Shown: positions 1 through 8,482, counted from the stretch's first letter. The stretch is 33,411 nt of DNA from Nostoc sp. PA-18-2419 (GCF_005869855.1 NZ_SZNH01000033.1:53839-87249); one strand, 5' to 3'. Program-made: numbers and translations. Notes: generated by a model from the sequence alone, not told the origin.

Positions 1-430
1 TTGCAAACAAGCAAGCTAAGCGCAGCTTCTTATACAAATACGGTACTAGTGTATAGTCGTTTGATTGTGAACATAAATGAATTTGCCCTGGTTGGATAGG
101 CTTTGATAAGCAAAAATTTGCTAAGCAATTCATTTTTTAATCAATACCTTCGCCAAAATTAGAGTATTAGAACTAAATAAAAAAGCTAAATTCCCTAGCT
201 AGTAAAGGTTTCCCGCTCTTAAATTTGTGTTGAAAACCATATCCCGAAAGCGGGACTATGGAGACATTTTAAAAATTAGCAAAGGTATTGTTAACTTATT
301 TTAACGTGCACTCTCAGGGATTTAACTATAGAAAAATGCCTCTAGTCATCTGTCTCAAGAAATACATTGTAATTTTTGCTGATTCTGGGCGAAAAATTAA
401 AGGCAACTTTTTCACAACAGACGGTAATTA

Positions 431-480
431 GGGGACTGACAAATAAAAAATATTTCGCTGCTCACACTCAACACTCAACA
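431..480 (+). repeat. Dispersed repeat, copy 1
   Basis: About 50 bp closely match 24383-24432. Both begin GGGACT(G/A)ACAAATAAAAAA and continue into TATT, a CT-rich core, CTCACACTCAAC-like sequence and CAACAG. Two copies 24 kb apart, one before scyA and one before aroG, point to a dispersed intergenic repeat rather than chance. The function is unknown. Confidence 0.6.
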
Positions 481-912
481 GTTATCAGTCATCAATCAGC
501 AACTTCAAATGGGACAATTTATTTGTTGGAGTTTCTAGCTTAGAAGCTTTATTTTGTAGTACATTGCTACAATCATCTCTTTTAGCTGAAAGTCTTGTCT
601 GCCAAGAATTAATGATTTTACTCTGGAGGAAGTAATTTTATAGGGATAAGTAAATCAGCGTGATTAAACTAAACTATGTAAATCTTTGTTATGAAAAAAA
701 CTAAAGGTTATTTTCTTTGTCCTCTTATACCTTAATCTTATTAATATAGTTTTGTTTATTCCCACCGACTTTCTTAACGCTTAGAAACCTGTTGTGATTG
801 CTCAGGCTTTAATTTTGTCTGATTTTGGTGATGAGTTAAATCAACGAACTTATTAGCTTCACCTTTATTCACCAATACAATCTAGCCAGATGTGAGAAGT
901 AAGCTCAAACAC

Positions 913-930
913 TTTTGATGTACATCAAAA
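913..930. promoter_or_regulatory. Perfect 18-bp palindrome, candidate operator
   Basis: TTTTGATGTACATCAAAA reads identically on both strands with no mismatch. It lies about 515 bp upstream of scyA in DNA with no gene. A perfect dyad of this length is typical of a dimeric regulator's binding site. Which protein binds is unknown; the sequence is not a standard NtcA (GTA-N8-TAC) or LexA site. Confidence 0.45.
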
Positions 931-1033
931 TTAAAACATTTTTTACTGTAAATCTAGTCATATAGCTAAAGAGCGATCGCAATCAACTAATCTTCCTAAG
1001 TAGTTAAATGGATATTGTAGCCATCGCCACAAA

Positions 1034-1077
1034 AGCGAAAAATTTGACATGGTAATCGAAAGATTTTTCATTGCACA
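1034..1077 (+). repeat. 44-bp direct repeat upstream of scyA, copy 1
   Basis: Matches 1161-1204 at 39 of 44 positions by eye, with no gaps. It starts AGCGAAAAATTTGACA and ends ATTGCACA. It contains a TTGACA (1044-1049) resembling a -35 element, but only a weak -10-like TTCATT lies 17 bp further on. It may be a duplicated regulator site or a duplicated promoter. Confidence 0.6.
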
Positions 1078-1160
1078 CTAATCTTGATTAGATTAAATCT
1101 CATCAGTTGCTCAAACTTTATACACGCTGAGTGTTAGGTAACTAGTGTAATCATCATATC

Positions 1161-1204
1161 AGCGAAAAATTTGACACGCTGATCAAAAGATTTTTGATTG
1201 CACA
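1161..1204 (+). repeat. 44-bp direct repeat upstream of scyA, copy 2
   Basis: Second copy of the 1034-1077 repeat, 127 bp downstream and 240 bp before the scyA ATG. The five differences fall in the middle and near the end; the outer blocks AGCGAAAAATTTGACA and ATTGCACA are intact. TTGACA lies at 1171-1176 with a weak TTGATT 17 bp later. Conservation of the outer blocks is what paired operator sites or a recent duplication would give. Confidence 0.6.
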
Positions 1205-1443
1205 TCTCTATTTATCTCCTTTATTCTAATTTCTGGAAGCACAGCTTTGATTACTATAGGCTTTGCAAAATTTTTTTAGTAATCGGCTTACAACCATTAA
1301 TCAGTAGCGCTCGAGCCTTTCTACTATCTACTAAGCTTGGTGATAACTGTGAAAAATATAGAGTCGTCTGTATTAAATATTTTCACTGCTGTGATTGTAA
1401 ACCGAGCAGCATTTATGTAACTTGATGTAATTACGTGAAATCT

Positions 1444-3327
1444 ATGAGTCAAAACTATACAGGTTCAAACTCTCCTCTAATTGCTACTGAGCCATACAAC
1501 GAATTCCCACCAAACAAATATGTAGAATCTGTGTCTAACTCTCATCAAATTGATGAATCCCAGAAGAATGGGGAAATTCAACCTTTTTTCTCCAATGAAA
1601 CAACCCCAACACTCTCAGTTGCAGATGCGATCGCCCAGATGTTAGTCGATTTGGGAATAAACTACGCCTTTGGTGTTGCTGGTGGGGCGATGGCAGGCCT
1701 TTGGGGCGCATTATCGAATAGCACCATAGAGGTGTTGAACTTCCGTCATGAAGCAGGAGCCGCCTTTGCAGCGACCGAAGCATATTTTGCTAGTAATCGC
1801 CCTAGTGTAGTCTTCACCACAGCAGGCCCGGGGATCACCAACGCCCTCACCGGCTTATTTGCGGCTCGTGGCGAAGGTGCAAAGGTGATTTTGCTATCGG
1901 CTTGTACCTCCGCACCACAGCGTGGACGTTGGGCAATTCAAGAAACCAGCACCTACACATTGCCGAGCGGAGGAATTTTTACGCCAGGAGCGCTATTCAA
2001 CTATGCGATTACCATCGAATCTGCCGCTCAACTCCCACAGATTTTTCGTAAACTTGCCCTAGCTTTGGCGCAACCAGAAGGATTTGTTGCTCATTTGAGC
2101 ATTCCTACCGCTGTGCAGACAAGTTTAGTTCAAGATGTAGCCTTGCCCCAACTAGATGTTTCTCATTTTGGGGTAACTCCTTCTAGTGAAGCGATCGCTA
2201 AATCTGTAGAGTTACTATCATCCGGCCCCTTTGCTATCTGGGTCGGTTTCGGTGCGCGTGACGCAGCAGAGGAAATCCGCCAACTCGCCGAAAAAACCGG
2301 AGCAGCTGTGATGTCCTCACCCCGTGGTAAAGGCATCTTTCCTGAAGATCATCCCCAGTTTATCGGTGTCACGGGTTTAGGCGGTCATGCTTCCGTCTTG
2401 ACTTACATGGAACAGCAACCTCCATTACGCACGCTCGTATTAGGCACTCGTCTTGGCGAACCAACTTCCTTTTGGAGTTCGGCCTTAGTTCCTAGAGGTG
2501 GCTTTATCCATGTAGATATTGACCCAGAAGTGCCAGGAATAGCTTATCCACACGCCCAAACTTTCGGGGTTCGGTCTGACATCAAAACATTTGTTCAAGA
2601 ACTGTTGCAGCGCTTACCAGATGCTCCTGATAATTTTGTACTGCCCCTACCTCGTCCAGAAAACAAAGCAATCGAACCTGCTTTGGAAGTAGACTATCCA
2701 GTGCGACCAGAAGTATTGATGGCAGCAATTCAAAAGATTGTTGTTGAGGGTAGCGATGCCATAGTCATGGCAGAGTGTGGTAACTCATTTACTTGGTCAA
2801 CGCATCTACTACAATTTACCCAAGCCAATCGTTACCGAGTCAGCACCGGAGTTGGAGCAATGGGTCACGCTGTCACAGGAGTGTTGGGTGCAGCGTTAGC
2901 GAACAATAGCAAAGCTGTAGGTATTGTCGGCGATGGGGCAATGCTGATGAATAACGAAATCAGCACTGCTGTAAAATACAAAATTCCGGCTATTTGGATA
3001 GTACTCAACGATGCACGTTACAACATGTGCCATCAAGGGATGAAAATCTTGGGATTAAAAGGTGCAGACGCAACACTGCCACCGACAAACTTCGCCATGA
3101 TTGCTCGTGGGATGGGAGCAGAAGCGGTCGTAGTTGTTAGAGAGTCGGATATTGAAGCCGCATTAGAACAAGCACTTGCCTCAAATGTTCCTTTTCTGGT
3201 CGATGTAGTAATTGATGGCGATCGCTCAGCACCTTCTGGTGGACGTAATAAGAGTTTGGCAGCACAAGGAGTCAAATCAAGCCCAACTCAAACTCCAGCC
3301 AAACCAGTTTCATTTCCCTTAGTTTGA
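1444..3327 (+). CDS. scyA: ScyA, ThDP-dependent acyloin synthase of scytonemin biosynthesis
   Basis: ScyA belongs to the acetolactate synthase-like ThDP family. In the established scytonemin pathway it couples indole-3-pyruvate with 4-hydroxyphenylpyruvate to give the acyloin-type intermediate used by ScyC. The protein is 627 aa from this ATG. The pyrimidine-binding domain carries the catalytic glutamate in RHEAGAAFAA (about E103). The central domain spans about 245-395. The pyrophosphate domain carries the metal/ThDP motif GDGAML (about 496-501) followed by LNDARY. About 55 low-homology residues precede the first domain. An in-frame GTG at 1435 would add three residues; neither start has a clear Shine-Dalgarno sequence, so ATG is preferred. 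First gene of the cluster, 153 bp before scyB. Assignment as ScyA rather than a housekeeping IlvB rests on the scyB-scyC-scyD neighbours. Confidence 0.95.
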   Translation: MSQNYTGSNSPLIATEPYNEFPPNKYVESVSNSHQIDESQKNGEIQPFFSNETTPTLSVADAIAQMLVDLGINYAFGVAGGAMAGLWGALSNSTIEVLNFRHEAGAAFAATEAYFASNRPSVVFTTAGPGITNALTGLFAARGEGAKVILLSACTSAPQRGRWAIQETSTYTLPSGGIFTPGALFNYAITIESAAQLPQIFRKLALALAQPEGFVAHLSIPTAVQTSLVQDVALPQLDVSHFGVTPSSEAIAKSVELLSSGPFAIWVGFGARDAAEEIRQLAEKTGAAVMSSPRGKGIFPEDHPQFIGVTGLGGHASVLTYMEQQPPLRTLVLGTRLGEPTSFWSSALVPRGGFIHVDIDPEVPGIAYPHAQTFGVRSDIKTFVQELLQRLPDAPDNFVLPLPRPENKAIEPALEVDYPVRPEVLMAAIQKIVVEGSDAIVMAECGNSFTWSTHLLQFTQANRYRVSTGVGAMGHAVTGVLGAALANNSKAVGIVGDGAMLMNNEISTAVKYKIPAIWIVLNDARYNMCHQGMKILGLKGADATLPPTNFAMIARGMGAEAVVVVRESDIEAALEQALASNVPFLVDVVIDGDRSAPSGGRNKSLAAQGVKSSPTQTPAKPVSFPLV

Positions 3328-3403
3328 CTTTAAGAGCCTTCTAATTAGTATCTTTCTCTTGGCAGTACTTTTTTCTGAGAACCTACACGCTAACGCTACC
3401 CTT

Positions 3404-3430
3404 CCGACTTCTCTACACGTCTAGAGAGGG
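3404..3430 (+). repeat. Small hairpin in the scyA-scyB gap
   Basis: TCTCTA (3410-3415) and TAGAGA (3422-3427) pair across a 6-base loop, in an ACGCTAACGCTACC-containing stretch that resembles short palindromic repeats common in Nostoc spacers. There is no T-tract, so it is not a convincing terminator. It lies within the 153-bp gap of a presumed operon and could modulate the scyA/scyB transcript ratio or be a passive repeat. Confidence 0.35.
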
Positions 3431-3480
3431 CAACAAAAAACCTGCGTTAATTAACCCAAAATCAATATTGAGAAACCAAA

Positions 3481-4542
3481 ATGCTGCTATTTGAAACTGT
3501 TAGAGAAATGGGTCACGAACAAGTTCTTTTCTGTCATGGTAAAAATCCAGAAATTAAGGCGATTATTGCCATCCATGACACAAGTTTGGGGCCAGCAATG
3601 GGAGCTACAAGACTCTTTCCTTATATTAGTGAAGAAGCTGCTTTACAAGATGCTCTTCGTCTAAGTCGTGGAATGACATATAAAGCTGCCTGTGCCAACA
3701 TTCCAGCTGGTGGGGGAAAAGCAGTTATTATCGCTAATCCAGAGAATAAAACAGACGACTTGTTGAGAGCTTATGGACGTTTTGTTAACAGTATTAATGG
3801 ACGTTTTATTACTGGACAAGACGTAAATATTACCCCATCAGATGTGCGAACAATCAGTCAAGAAACTAAATATGTTGTTGGGGTATCTGAAAAGTCTGGT
3901 GGGCCAGCTCCGATAACCTCTTTAGGAGTTTTTCTTGGAATTAAAGCTGCTGTCTGGTTTCGTTGGCAAACTCAAAGACTTGATGGACTGAAAGTAGCAG
4001 TTCAAGGTTTAGGAAATGTAGGTAAAAATCTTTGCCGACACTTGCACGAACATGATGTTCAACTTTTTATCAGTGATATAGATCCAGCAAAAGTAAAAGA
4101 AGTAAAACGGCTTTATGGTGCAACTGTTGTAGAACCATCAGAAATTTATTCTCTTGATGTAGATATCTTTGCTCCTTGTGCTTTAGGAGCAACTCTTAAT
4201 AGCCATACAATTCCTTTTCTACGAGCTTCTATTGTTGCTGGTGCAGCTAATAATCAATTAGAGAATGAGCAACTACATAGTCAAATGCTTGCTAAAAAAG
4301 GAATTATTTACAGCCCAGATTATGTAATTAATGCCGGAGGACTAATTAATGTTTACAACGAAATGATTGGCTATGACGAAGAAAAAGCCTTGAAGCAAGT
4401 CCATAACATTTATGACACATTACTAGCAATTTTTGATATTGCTAAACAGCAAGGAATTACTACTAATGATGCTGCCAAACGATTAGCAGAAGATAGAATT
4501 GCCAAGGCTAAACGAAACCAAACTAAAACTGTTGCAGCTTAA
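3481..4542 (+). CDS. scyB: ScyB, NAD-dependent tryptophan dehydrogenase (Leu/Phe dehydrogenase family)
   Basis: ScyB oxidatively deaminates L-tryptophan to indole-3-pyruvate, supplying one of the two ScyA substrates. The 353-aa length is normal for the leucine/phenylalanine/valine dehydrogenase family. The N-terminal catalytic domain shows GPAMGATRLFPY (37-48), the two catalytic lysines in GMTYKAACA (K68) and GGGKAVI (K80), and the catalytic aspartate in TGQDVNI (D114). The Rossmann domain has GLGNVG (176-181) with acidic residues in FISDID (196-201) fitting NAD rather than NADP. The start is ATG. scyC follows 22 bp downstream, consistent with co-transcription. Tryptophan preference is inferred from the cluster, since leucine and tryptophan dehydrogenases cannot be separated by these motifs. 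Confidence 0.93.
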   Translation: MLLFETVREMGHEQVLFCHGKNPEIKAIIAIHDTSLGPAMGATRLFPYISEEAALQDALRLSRGMTYKAACANIPAGGGKAVIIANPENKTDDLLRAYGRFVNSINGRFITGQDVNITPSDVRTISQETKYVVGVSEKSGGPAPITSLGVFLGIKAAVWFRWQTQRLDGLKVAVQGLGNVGKNLCRHLHEHDVQLFISDIDPAKVKEVKRLYGATVVEPSEIYSLDVDIFAPCALGATLNSHTIPFLRASIVAGAANNQLENEQLHSQMLAKKGIIYSPDYVINAGGLINVYNEMIGYDEEKALKQVHNIYDTLLAIFDIAKQQGITTNDAAKRLAEDRIAKAKRNQTKTVAA

Positions 4543-4553
4543 TTGTTAATTTC

Positions 4554-4558
4554 AGGAG
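4554..4558 (+). promoter_or_regulatory. Shine-Dalgarno AGGAG fixing the GTG start of scyC
   Basis: AGGAG sits 6 bases before the GTG at 4565. It is one of the few strong ribosome sites in the cluster and supports GTG as the real start, since no ATG lies in frame nearby. Confidence 0.7.
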
Positions 4559-4564
4559 TTAAAA

Positions 4565-5536
4565 GTGGAAAAAAATACATTTGCAACATCAGCTTATATT
4601 GCTACTTCACCAAAGATTGCCTTTGACTACCTTTGTAGTTTAAAAAACTTGGATGAATGGACGCTTTATAGTCGGATGAAAGAGCAAATCGATGAAGATA
4701 CCTGGTTGGGAAGTGCCTCTGGTTATCACAACAATCTCTACTACCACGTTAAAAAACTAGAGAATCCACTTTTCTACGGTATCGAGTGGCATTGCGGGTT
4801 AGAGTATCAGAAATATTTTCAGGTTTACCCTGTTTTGCTCTTTCCTACAGACTACATTGAGCCGGGGACAGATGAAAAAGGTGTGTACTTTCACTGGTTG
4901 AGCTTTGTCGATCCTAAACGGCAGACTCAGATGATTATGCAGGGAATTCATACAGTACACACTTCCGAATGTCGTTCTCTCAAAGGTAATTTGGAACGCA
5001 AGGCTGGTCTGAGTGCAGCAGCCAAAGGACGCTACTTTATCGATACAGACACCATTTATGTTGATGCCCCTGTTGAAATTGGGATTGAATACTTAAAAAA
5101 CTTACAAAACATAAATGAGTGGGCGCATTTATTACGACCAAATGGTGAGATTGGTCTGGAATCAGGAGAATTCAAAGATGAATATGACCAGAAGGTAAAA
5201 GTTTCTGTACGAGTTCATAGTTTGAGTAAATATTACTTACTTGAACAAGAATATTTTTATCCAGATTACGAATATTATCAGCGTTCTGTAGCGCTACTTA
5301 TTCCAACTGCCTATGCTTTCGCTGACCCTGAGGCTTCTGGTTTTATCTTGCATCGAATCACATTCTGGAAAGCAGATGGAACTGTCACCCACGGCAAACT
5401 TCAAATTGAAGACTTTGGGGCTGAGAGCATGAACATTAAACGTTTACTCGAAGCCAAAGCTGGCAATCTCAAATCATTTGATCGCGGAATGAGCTATTTG
5501 CCAAAAACTCAAGAGTTATTGGTCAATAGTCATTAG
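4565..5536 (+). CDS. scyC: ScyC, scytonemin cyclase
   Basis: ScyC cyclises and decarboxylates the ScyA product to the tricyclic cyclopentaindole ketone, the scytonemin half-molecule precursor (established for the Nostoc punctiforme protein). The sequence is 323 aa, starting at a GTG with a good AGGAG. It lacks a signal peptide and should be cytoplasmic. It shows an internal duplication. Residues about 8-135 (AYIATSPKIAFDYLCSLKNLDEW ... GIEWHCGLEYQKYFQVYPVLLFPTDYIEP, shortened here) are echoed at about 165-290 (IYVDAPVEIGIEYLKNLQNINEW ... QEYFYPDYEYYQRSVALLIPTAYAF). Both halves look like SRPBCC/START-type helix-grip folds. The last residues (VNSH) and the TAG stop are read from a heptamer repeat that fills the gap to scyD. 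Confidence 0.92.
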   Translation: MEKNTFATSAYIATSPKIAFDYLCSLKNLDEWTLYSRMKEQIDEDTWLGSASGYHNNLYYHVKKLENPLFYGIEWHCGLEYQKYFQVYPVLLFPTDYIEPGTDEKGVYFHWLSFVDPKRQTQMIMQGIHTVHTSECRSLKGNLERKAGLSAAAKGRYFIDTDTIYVDAPVEIGIEYLKNLQNINEWAHLLRPNGEIGLESGEFKDEYDQKVKVSVRVHSLSKYYLLEQEYFYPDYEYYQRSVALLIPTAYAFADPEASGFILHRITFWKADGTVTHGKLQIEDFGAESMNIKRLLEAKAGNLKSFDRGMSYLPKTQELLVNSH

Positions 5537-5606
5537 TCATTGGTCATTGGTCATTCGTTATTGGTCATTAGTCAGTTAACAAATAACAAATGACAAATGA
5601 CAAAAG
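5519..5606 (+). repeat. Heptamer (STRR-type) repeat array between scyC and scyD
   Basis: Tandem seven-base units of the type TGGTCAT run from the last codons of scyC. They then switch to the complementary form (CAAATGA, CAAATAA) after GTTAAC, so the block is an imperfect inverted repeat about 88 bp long. Such short tandem heptamers are typical of heterocystous cyanobacteria. The scyD start lies only 8 bp beyond it, so a folded RNA here could affect scyD translation. Confidence 0.75.
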
Positions 5607-5613
5607 GCAAAAT

Positions 5614-6894
5614 ATGAAACTCAAACAACTTACTATTACTTTTCTCACTCTTTGTATTGCTGCTTTTTGTGGAATCAAAGCTGCCTCAGCTACATCGTTT
5701 TCGGTAATTGCTGACGGTTTATATAATCCCGGAGGTCTAAGCTTTGACCCCGATGGTAATCTCTATGTTACAGAGGCGGGAATCGGGGGAAATGGAGCTT
5801 GTGTTCCACCACCAAGTGGTCAAGGCGATTCTTTATGCTATGGCACAACTGGTGCAGTTACCAAAATTGAGAATGGTAAGACTAAGCGGATACTTACAGG
5901 GCTTCCTTCTTTAGCATTACCAGATGGTACTGGAGGGACTGGCGCTCGTGATATCCAATTTGATGCTACAGGTAAGCCTTATGTTCTGATTGGGTATGGG
6001 GCTAATCCAGCCTTTCGCGATCGCAATTTGGGTAACACAGACCTCGGTAAAATTATTGCTCCTGACTTTAATACTAATTCCTGGACGAGTGTTGCTGATT
6101 TAGCTAACTATGAACTCGCCAACAATCCCGATGGTAGTGATGTCGATAGCAATCCCTTAGGTTTTGTAATTGACGGCAATAAGTTAGTTGCAACTGATGC
6201 AGGTGCAAACGACTTGTTGAGTGTAAATACTGATGGTAGTAATTTGTACGCTCTTACCACATTTCCTCAAGAAATATTGACTAATCCAGTCTTTCCGCCT
6301 TCTGGTACGCCATCCAATGAACCTGCACAGGTGCCATCGGAAAATGACCCGCCGCCATCGCAGTTTGCAACTCAAGCAGTACCCTCAAGTGTGGCCAAAG
6401 GACCTGACGGTGCTTATTATGTCAGCCAATTTACTGGTTTTCCCTTTCCAGAAGGTGGGGCTAAAATCTATCGAATTGGCGCTGATGGTAAGCCAACAGT
6501 CTTTGCAGATGGTTTTACCCAACTCACAGACTTGCAATTTGATACTGCGGGCAATTTATATGCTTTGCAGTACGCCAATCAGTCAGCCTGGAAGGGTAAT
6601 TTTGATGGTTCTGTAATCAAAATAGCTGCCGATGGGACTCGTACAACTCTTTTGAGCGGCAATGGATTAGAGTCGCCTAGCGCCTTGACTATTGGTGCTG
6701 ACGGTGCAGTATACGTCACAAACCGAGGCGCTAGCCCAGGACAAGGACAAATTCTCAGAATTGAAAATGTCAAGTCTGTTCCAGAACCTGATTCTGTTTT
6801 AGGTGTATTAGCGATCGGTGCTTTGGGCGTTGGTTGGCTGCACAAGCACAAGAATCCCAAACCTTCAATAGATAAAGTCATGGCGCTCAAGTAA
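5614..6894 (+). CDS. scyD: ScyD, exported NHL/beta-propeller protein with PEP-CTERM tail
   Basis: The 426-aa member of the ScyD/ScyE family has an N-terminal signal peptide (MKLKQLTITFLTLCIAAFCG, cleavage near ASA at 24-26). Repeated propeller strands with DPDGNLYVTE-, GPDGAYYVSQ- and GADGAVYVTN-type motifs follow. The C-terminal sorting signal is VPEP (389-392), a hydrophobic stretch and a basic HKHK segment. It should act outside the cytoplasmic membrane in the late, periplasmic phase of scytonemin assembly; the exact reaction is not settled. An earlier in-frame ATG at 5590 lies inside the heptamer repeat. The ATG at 5614 is chosen because its MKLK signal peptide aligns with that of ScyE. 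Cys63 and Cys75 occur at the same positions in ScyE. Confidence 0.9.
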   Translation: MKLKQLTITFLTLCIAAFCGIKAASATSFSVIADGLYNPGGLSFDPDGNLYVTEAGIGGNGACVPPPSGQGDSLCYGTTGAVTKIENGKTKRILTGLPSLALPDGTGGTGARDIQFDATGKPYVLIGYGANPAFRDRNLGNTDLGKIIAPDFNTNSWTSVADLANYELANNPDGSDVDSNPLGFVIDGNKLVATDAGANDLLSVNTDGSNLYALTTFPQEILTNPVFPPSGTPSNEPAQVPSENDPPPSQFATQAVPSSVAKGPDGAYYVSQFTGFPFPEGGAKIYRIGADGKPTVFADGFTQLTDLQFDTAGNLYALQYANQSAWKGNFDGSVIKIAADGTRTTLLSGNGLESPSALTIGADGAVYVTNRGASPGQGQILRIENVKSVPEPDSVLGVLAIGALGVGWLHKHKNPKPSIDKVMALK

Positions 6895-7019
6895 ATAATT
6901 TTAAACCAATACCAGTACCTCTCAATCAGAACATTTCCCCTCCATTCCTCAAACACTGGGATTCGTTGTCTTTAAAACCATAAAAATTTCCACTTATTTA
7001 ACTCTCAATCTCCAAAAGT

Positions 7020-8393
7020 ATGAAACTCAAGTCATTTGCTTTTACATCTGTTACATTTTGTTTTACTGCTATTTGTGGAATCCCATCTGTACAAGCTGCA
7101 ACCCTGACGACAATTGTTGATGGAATTAGTAATGCACGGGGTATTAGCTTTGGTCCTGATGGCAGTCTCTACGTAGCAGAACCAGGTATCGGCGGAAACG
7201 GAAATTGCCAACCATCTCCGAGTACGTTGTTTCAACCTATCTGTGCTGGTAACACTGGTTCACTAGTTAAAGTTTCACCTAATGGTACCAAACAGCGTTT
7301 ACTTAATAACTTTCAGTCTCTAGCAGAACAACCTACTGGCAACCAAGGCGCTGGTATTCAAGACATACAATTCGACTCTTCAGGACAAGCCTATCTTCTG
7401 ACTGGGTTTGCTGGTTATCCAGGAAACCGTGATTTAGCAACACTTAACCTTGGTTCTCAATATCCTATCCCACCGCAGCAACTTGCTACTTTTCCGCCAT
7501 CAACACCTGATAAAGTTTTGAATACACCGCTCTTAGCACAACTGTCCAAAGTTGACTTGAACACAGGAGCTCTCACCAGTATTTTTGACTTTGCTAAGAA
7601 TGAAATCACCAAAAATCCAGATGGTGGGGATATCGTTACTAATCCCTATGACCTGACTATCAATGGCGATAGTGCTTATGTCGTTGACGGAGGTGGAAAC
7701 ACTGCTTACAAAATCAAACTTGACGGAAGTGACTCCCAGGCAATTCCAATTCCTAAAACTATCATTAGTAAGTCCGACTTACCACCAGGATTACAATTAC
7801 CTCCTGGGTTATTAGAGGAGCTTCCAGGAGGAAAAATCGCAATTCAAGCAGTACCCACAGGTGGCGCAATTGGCCCTGATGGAGATTTGTACGTTGGCGA
7901 ATATACGGGTTTTCCTTATCCAGAAGGTAAATCACGGATTTATCGCATCGGTAAGGATGGAAACCCAGAACTTTATCTGGATGGGTTTACGCACATCACA
8001 GACTTAACGTTTGATGAGAATGGCAATTTGCTGGTCTTACAATTCAGCGACACCTCCCAATTAGGGGGTGACATCACAAATCTACCTGGTTCTCTGATCC
8101 AAGTTGCTCCTAATGGCACTCGCACAACACTTGTCGCAGCAGGTCAAGGGCTAGATTCGGCTGATGGAATTGATATTGGCCCTGACGGCAAGATTTATAT
8201 TACCAATCGCGGTGTTGGTCCAGAACGAGGGGAGGTTGTTCGGGTGGATGGTCTCGTTACACAAGTAGTCCCCGAACCTGGTTCACTAGTCGGCTTATTC
8301 GCACTTGCTGGTGTAAGCGTAACTGCTGCTTGTACTAAGCGCAAACGCCAACAAAAGTTGGGTGAATTGGTAGCTAAAGCAGAAACTGTCTAA
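7020..8393 (+). CDS. scyE: ScyE, exported NHL/beta-propeller protein with PEP-CTERM tail
   Basis: This 457-aa paralogue of ScyD probably arose by tandem duplication. Shared blocks include GIGGNG (57-62) with Cys63 and Cys75, IQDIQFD, NPDGGDI/NPDGSDV, YTGFPYPEG/FTGFPFPEG and the final IYITNRG/VYVTNRG strand. A signal peptide (MKLKSFAFTSVTFCFTAICG, cleavage near VQA) precedes the propeller. VPEP (417-420), a hydrophobic segment and KRKRQQK form a PEP-CTERM signal. ScyE differs from ScyD by a proline-rich insertion near 155-170 and another before the YTGFPYPEG block. It should be exported and possibly released or re-anchored by an exosortase. The role in late assembly of the scytonemin dimer is inferred from the family and cluster. 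Confidence 0.92.
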   Translation: MKLKSFAFTSVTFCFTAICGIPSVQAATLTTIVDGISNARGISFGPDGSLYVAEPGIGGNGNCQPSPSTLFQPICAGNTGSLVKVSPNGTKQRLLNNFQSLAEQPTGNQGAGIQDIQFDSSGQAYLLTGFAGYPGNRDLATLNLGSQYPIPPQQLATFPPSTPDKVLNTPLLAQLSKVDLNTGALTSIFDFAKNEITKNPDGGDIVTNPYDLTINGDSAYVVDGGGNTAYKIKLDGSDSQAIPIPKTIISKSDLPPGLQLPPGLLEELPGGKIAIQAVPTGGAIGPDGDLYVGEYTGFPYPEGKSRIYRIGKDGNPELYLDGFTHITDLTFDENGNLLVLQFSDTSQLGGDITNLPGSLIQVAPNGTRTTLVAAGQGLDSADGIDIGPDGKIYITNRGVGPERGEVVRVDGLVTQVVPEPGSLVGLFALAGVSVTAACTKRKRQQKLGELVAKAETV

Positions 8394-8433
8394 TTCCTCT
8401 TTACCTGGCTTTGTCAGGGAATGCTTACAGAAA

Positions 8434-8482
8434 GGCTGCTGCCTCATACAGAAAGTTGCATTTCAAACAAGAAGCAGCAGCC
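8434..8482 (+). repeat. Inverted repeat in the scyE-scyF gap
   Basis: GGCTGCTGC (8434-8442) and GCAGCAGCC (8474-8482) are perfect 9-bp complements around a 31-base loop. A second small dyad, CTCCCA/TGGGA, follows near 8495-8513. The stem is GC-rich but has no U-tract after it. It could be a partial terminator or a mRNA-stability hairpin between scyE and scyF. Confidence 0.45.

Larger units (their letters stand above)
1..1443. other. Long non-coding region upstream of scyA
   Basis: No open frame here has a plausible start, ribosome site or recognisable protein. The only frame of any length (1198-1425) opens with TTG inside a direct repeat and looks accidental. The region is AT-rich and holds a copy of a dispersed repeat (431-480), a perfect 18-bp palindrome (913-930) and two 44-bp direct repeats (1034-1077, 1161-1204), listed separately. 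A 7-bp inverted repeat (TCCCGCT near 212, AGCGGGA near 249) is also visible. The length and the repeats suggest the control region of the scytonemin operon. The two-component regulator genes that I recall lying next to scyA in Nostoc punctiforme are not inside the window. Confidence 0.7.

Noticed and set aside
1198-1425. 75-codon plus-strand frame upstream of scyA
   Set aside because: Starts at TTG inside the second 44-bp direct repeat, has no ribosome site, and the translation resembles no protein.
1444-3327. Housekeeping acetolactate synthase
   Set aside because: The gene shares the fold and ThDP motifs, but the neighbours scyB, scyC, scyD-F and the long N-terminal extension point to ScyA.
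5590-5613. Earlier ATG for scyD
   Set aside because: Lies in the heptamer repeat and would put charged residues before the signal peptide; ScyE supports ATG 5614.
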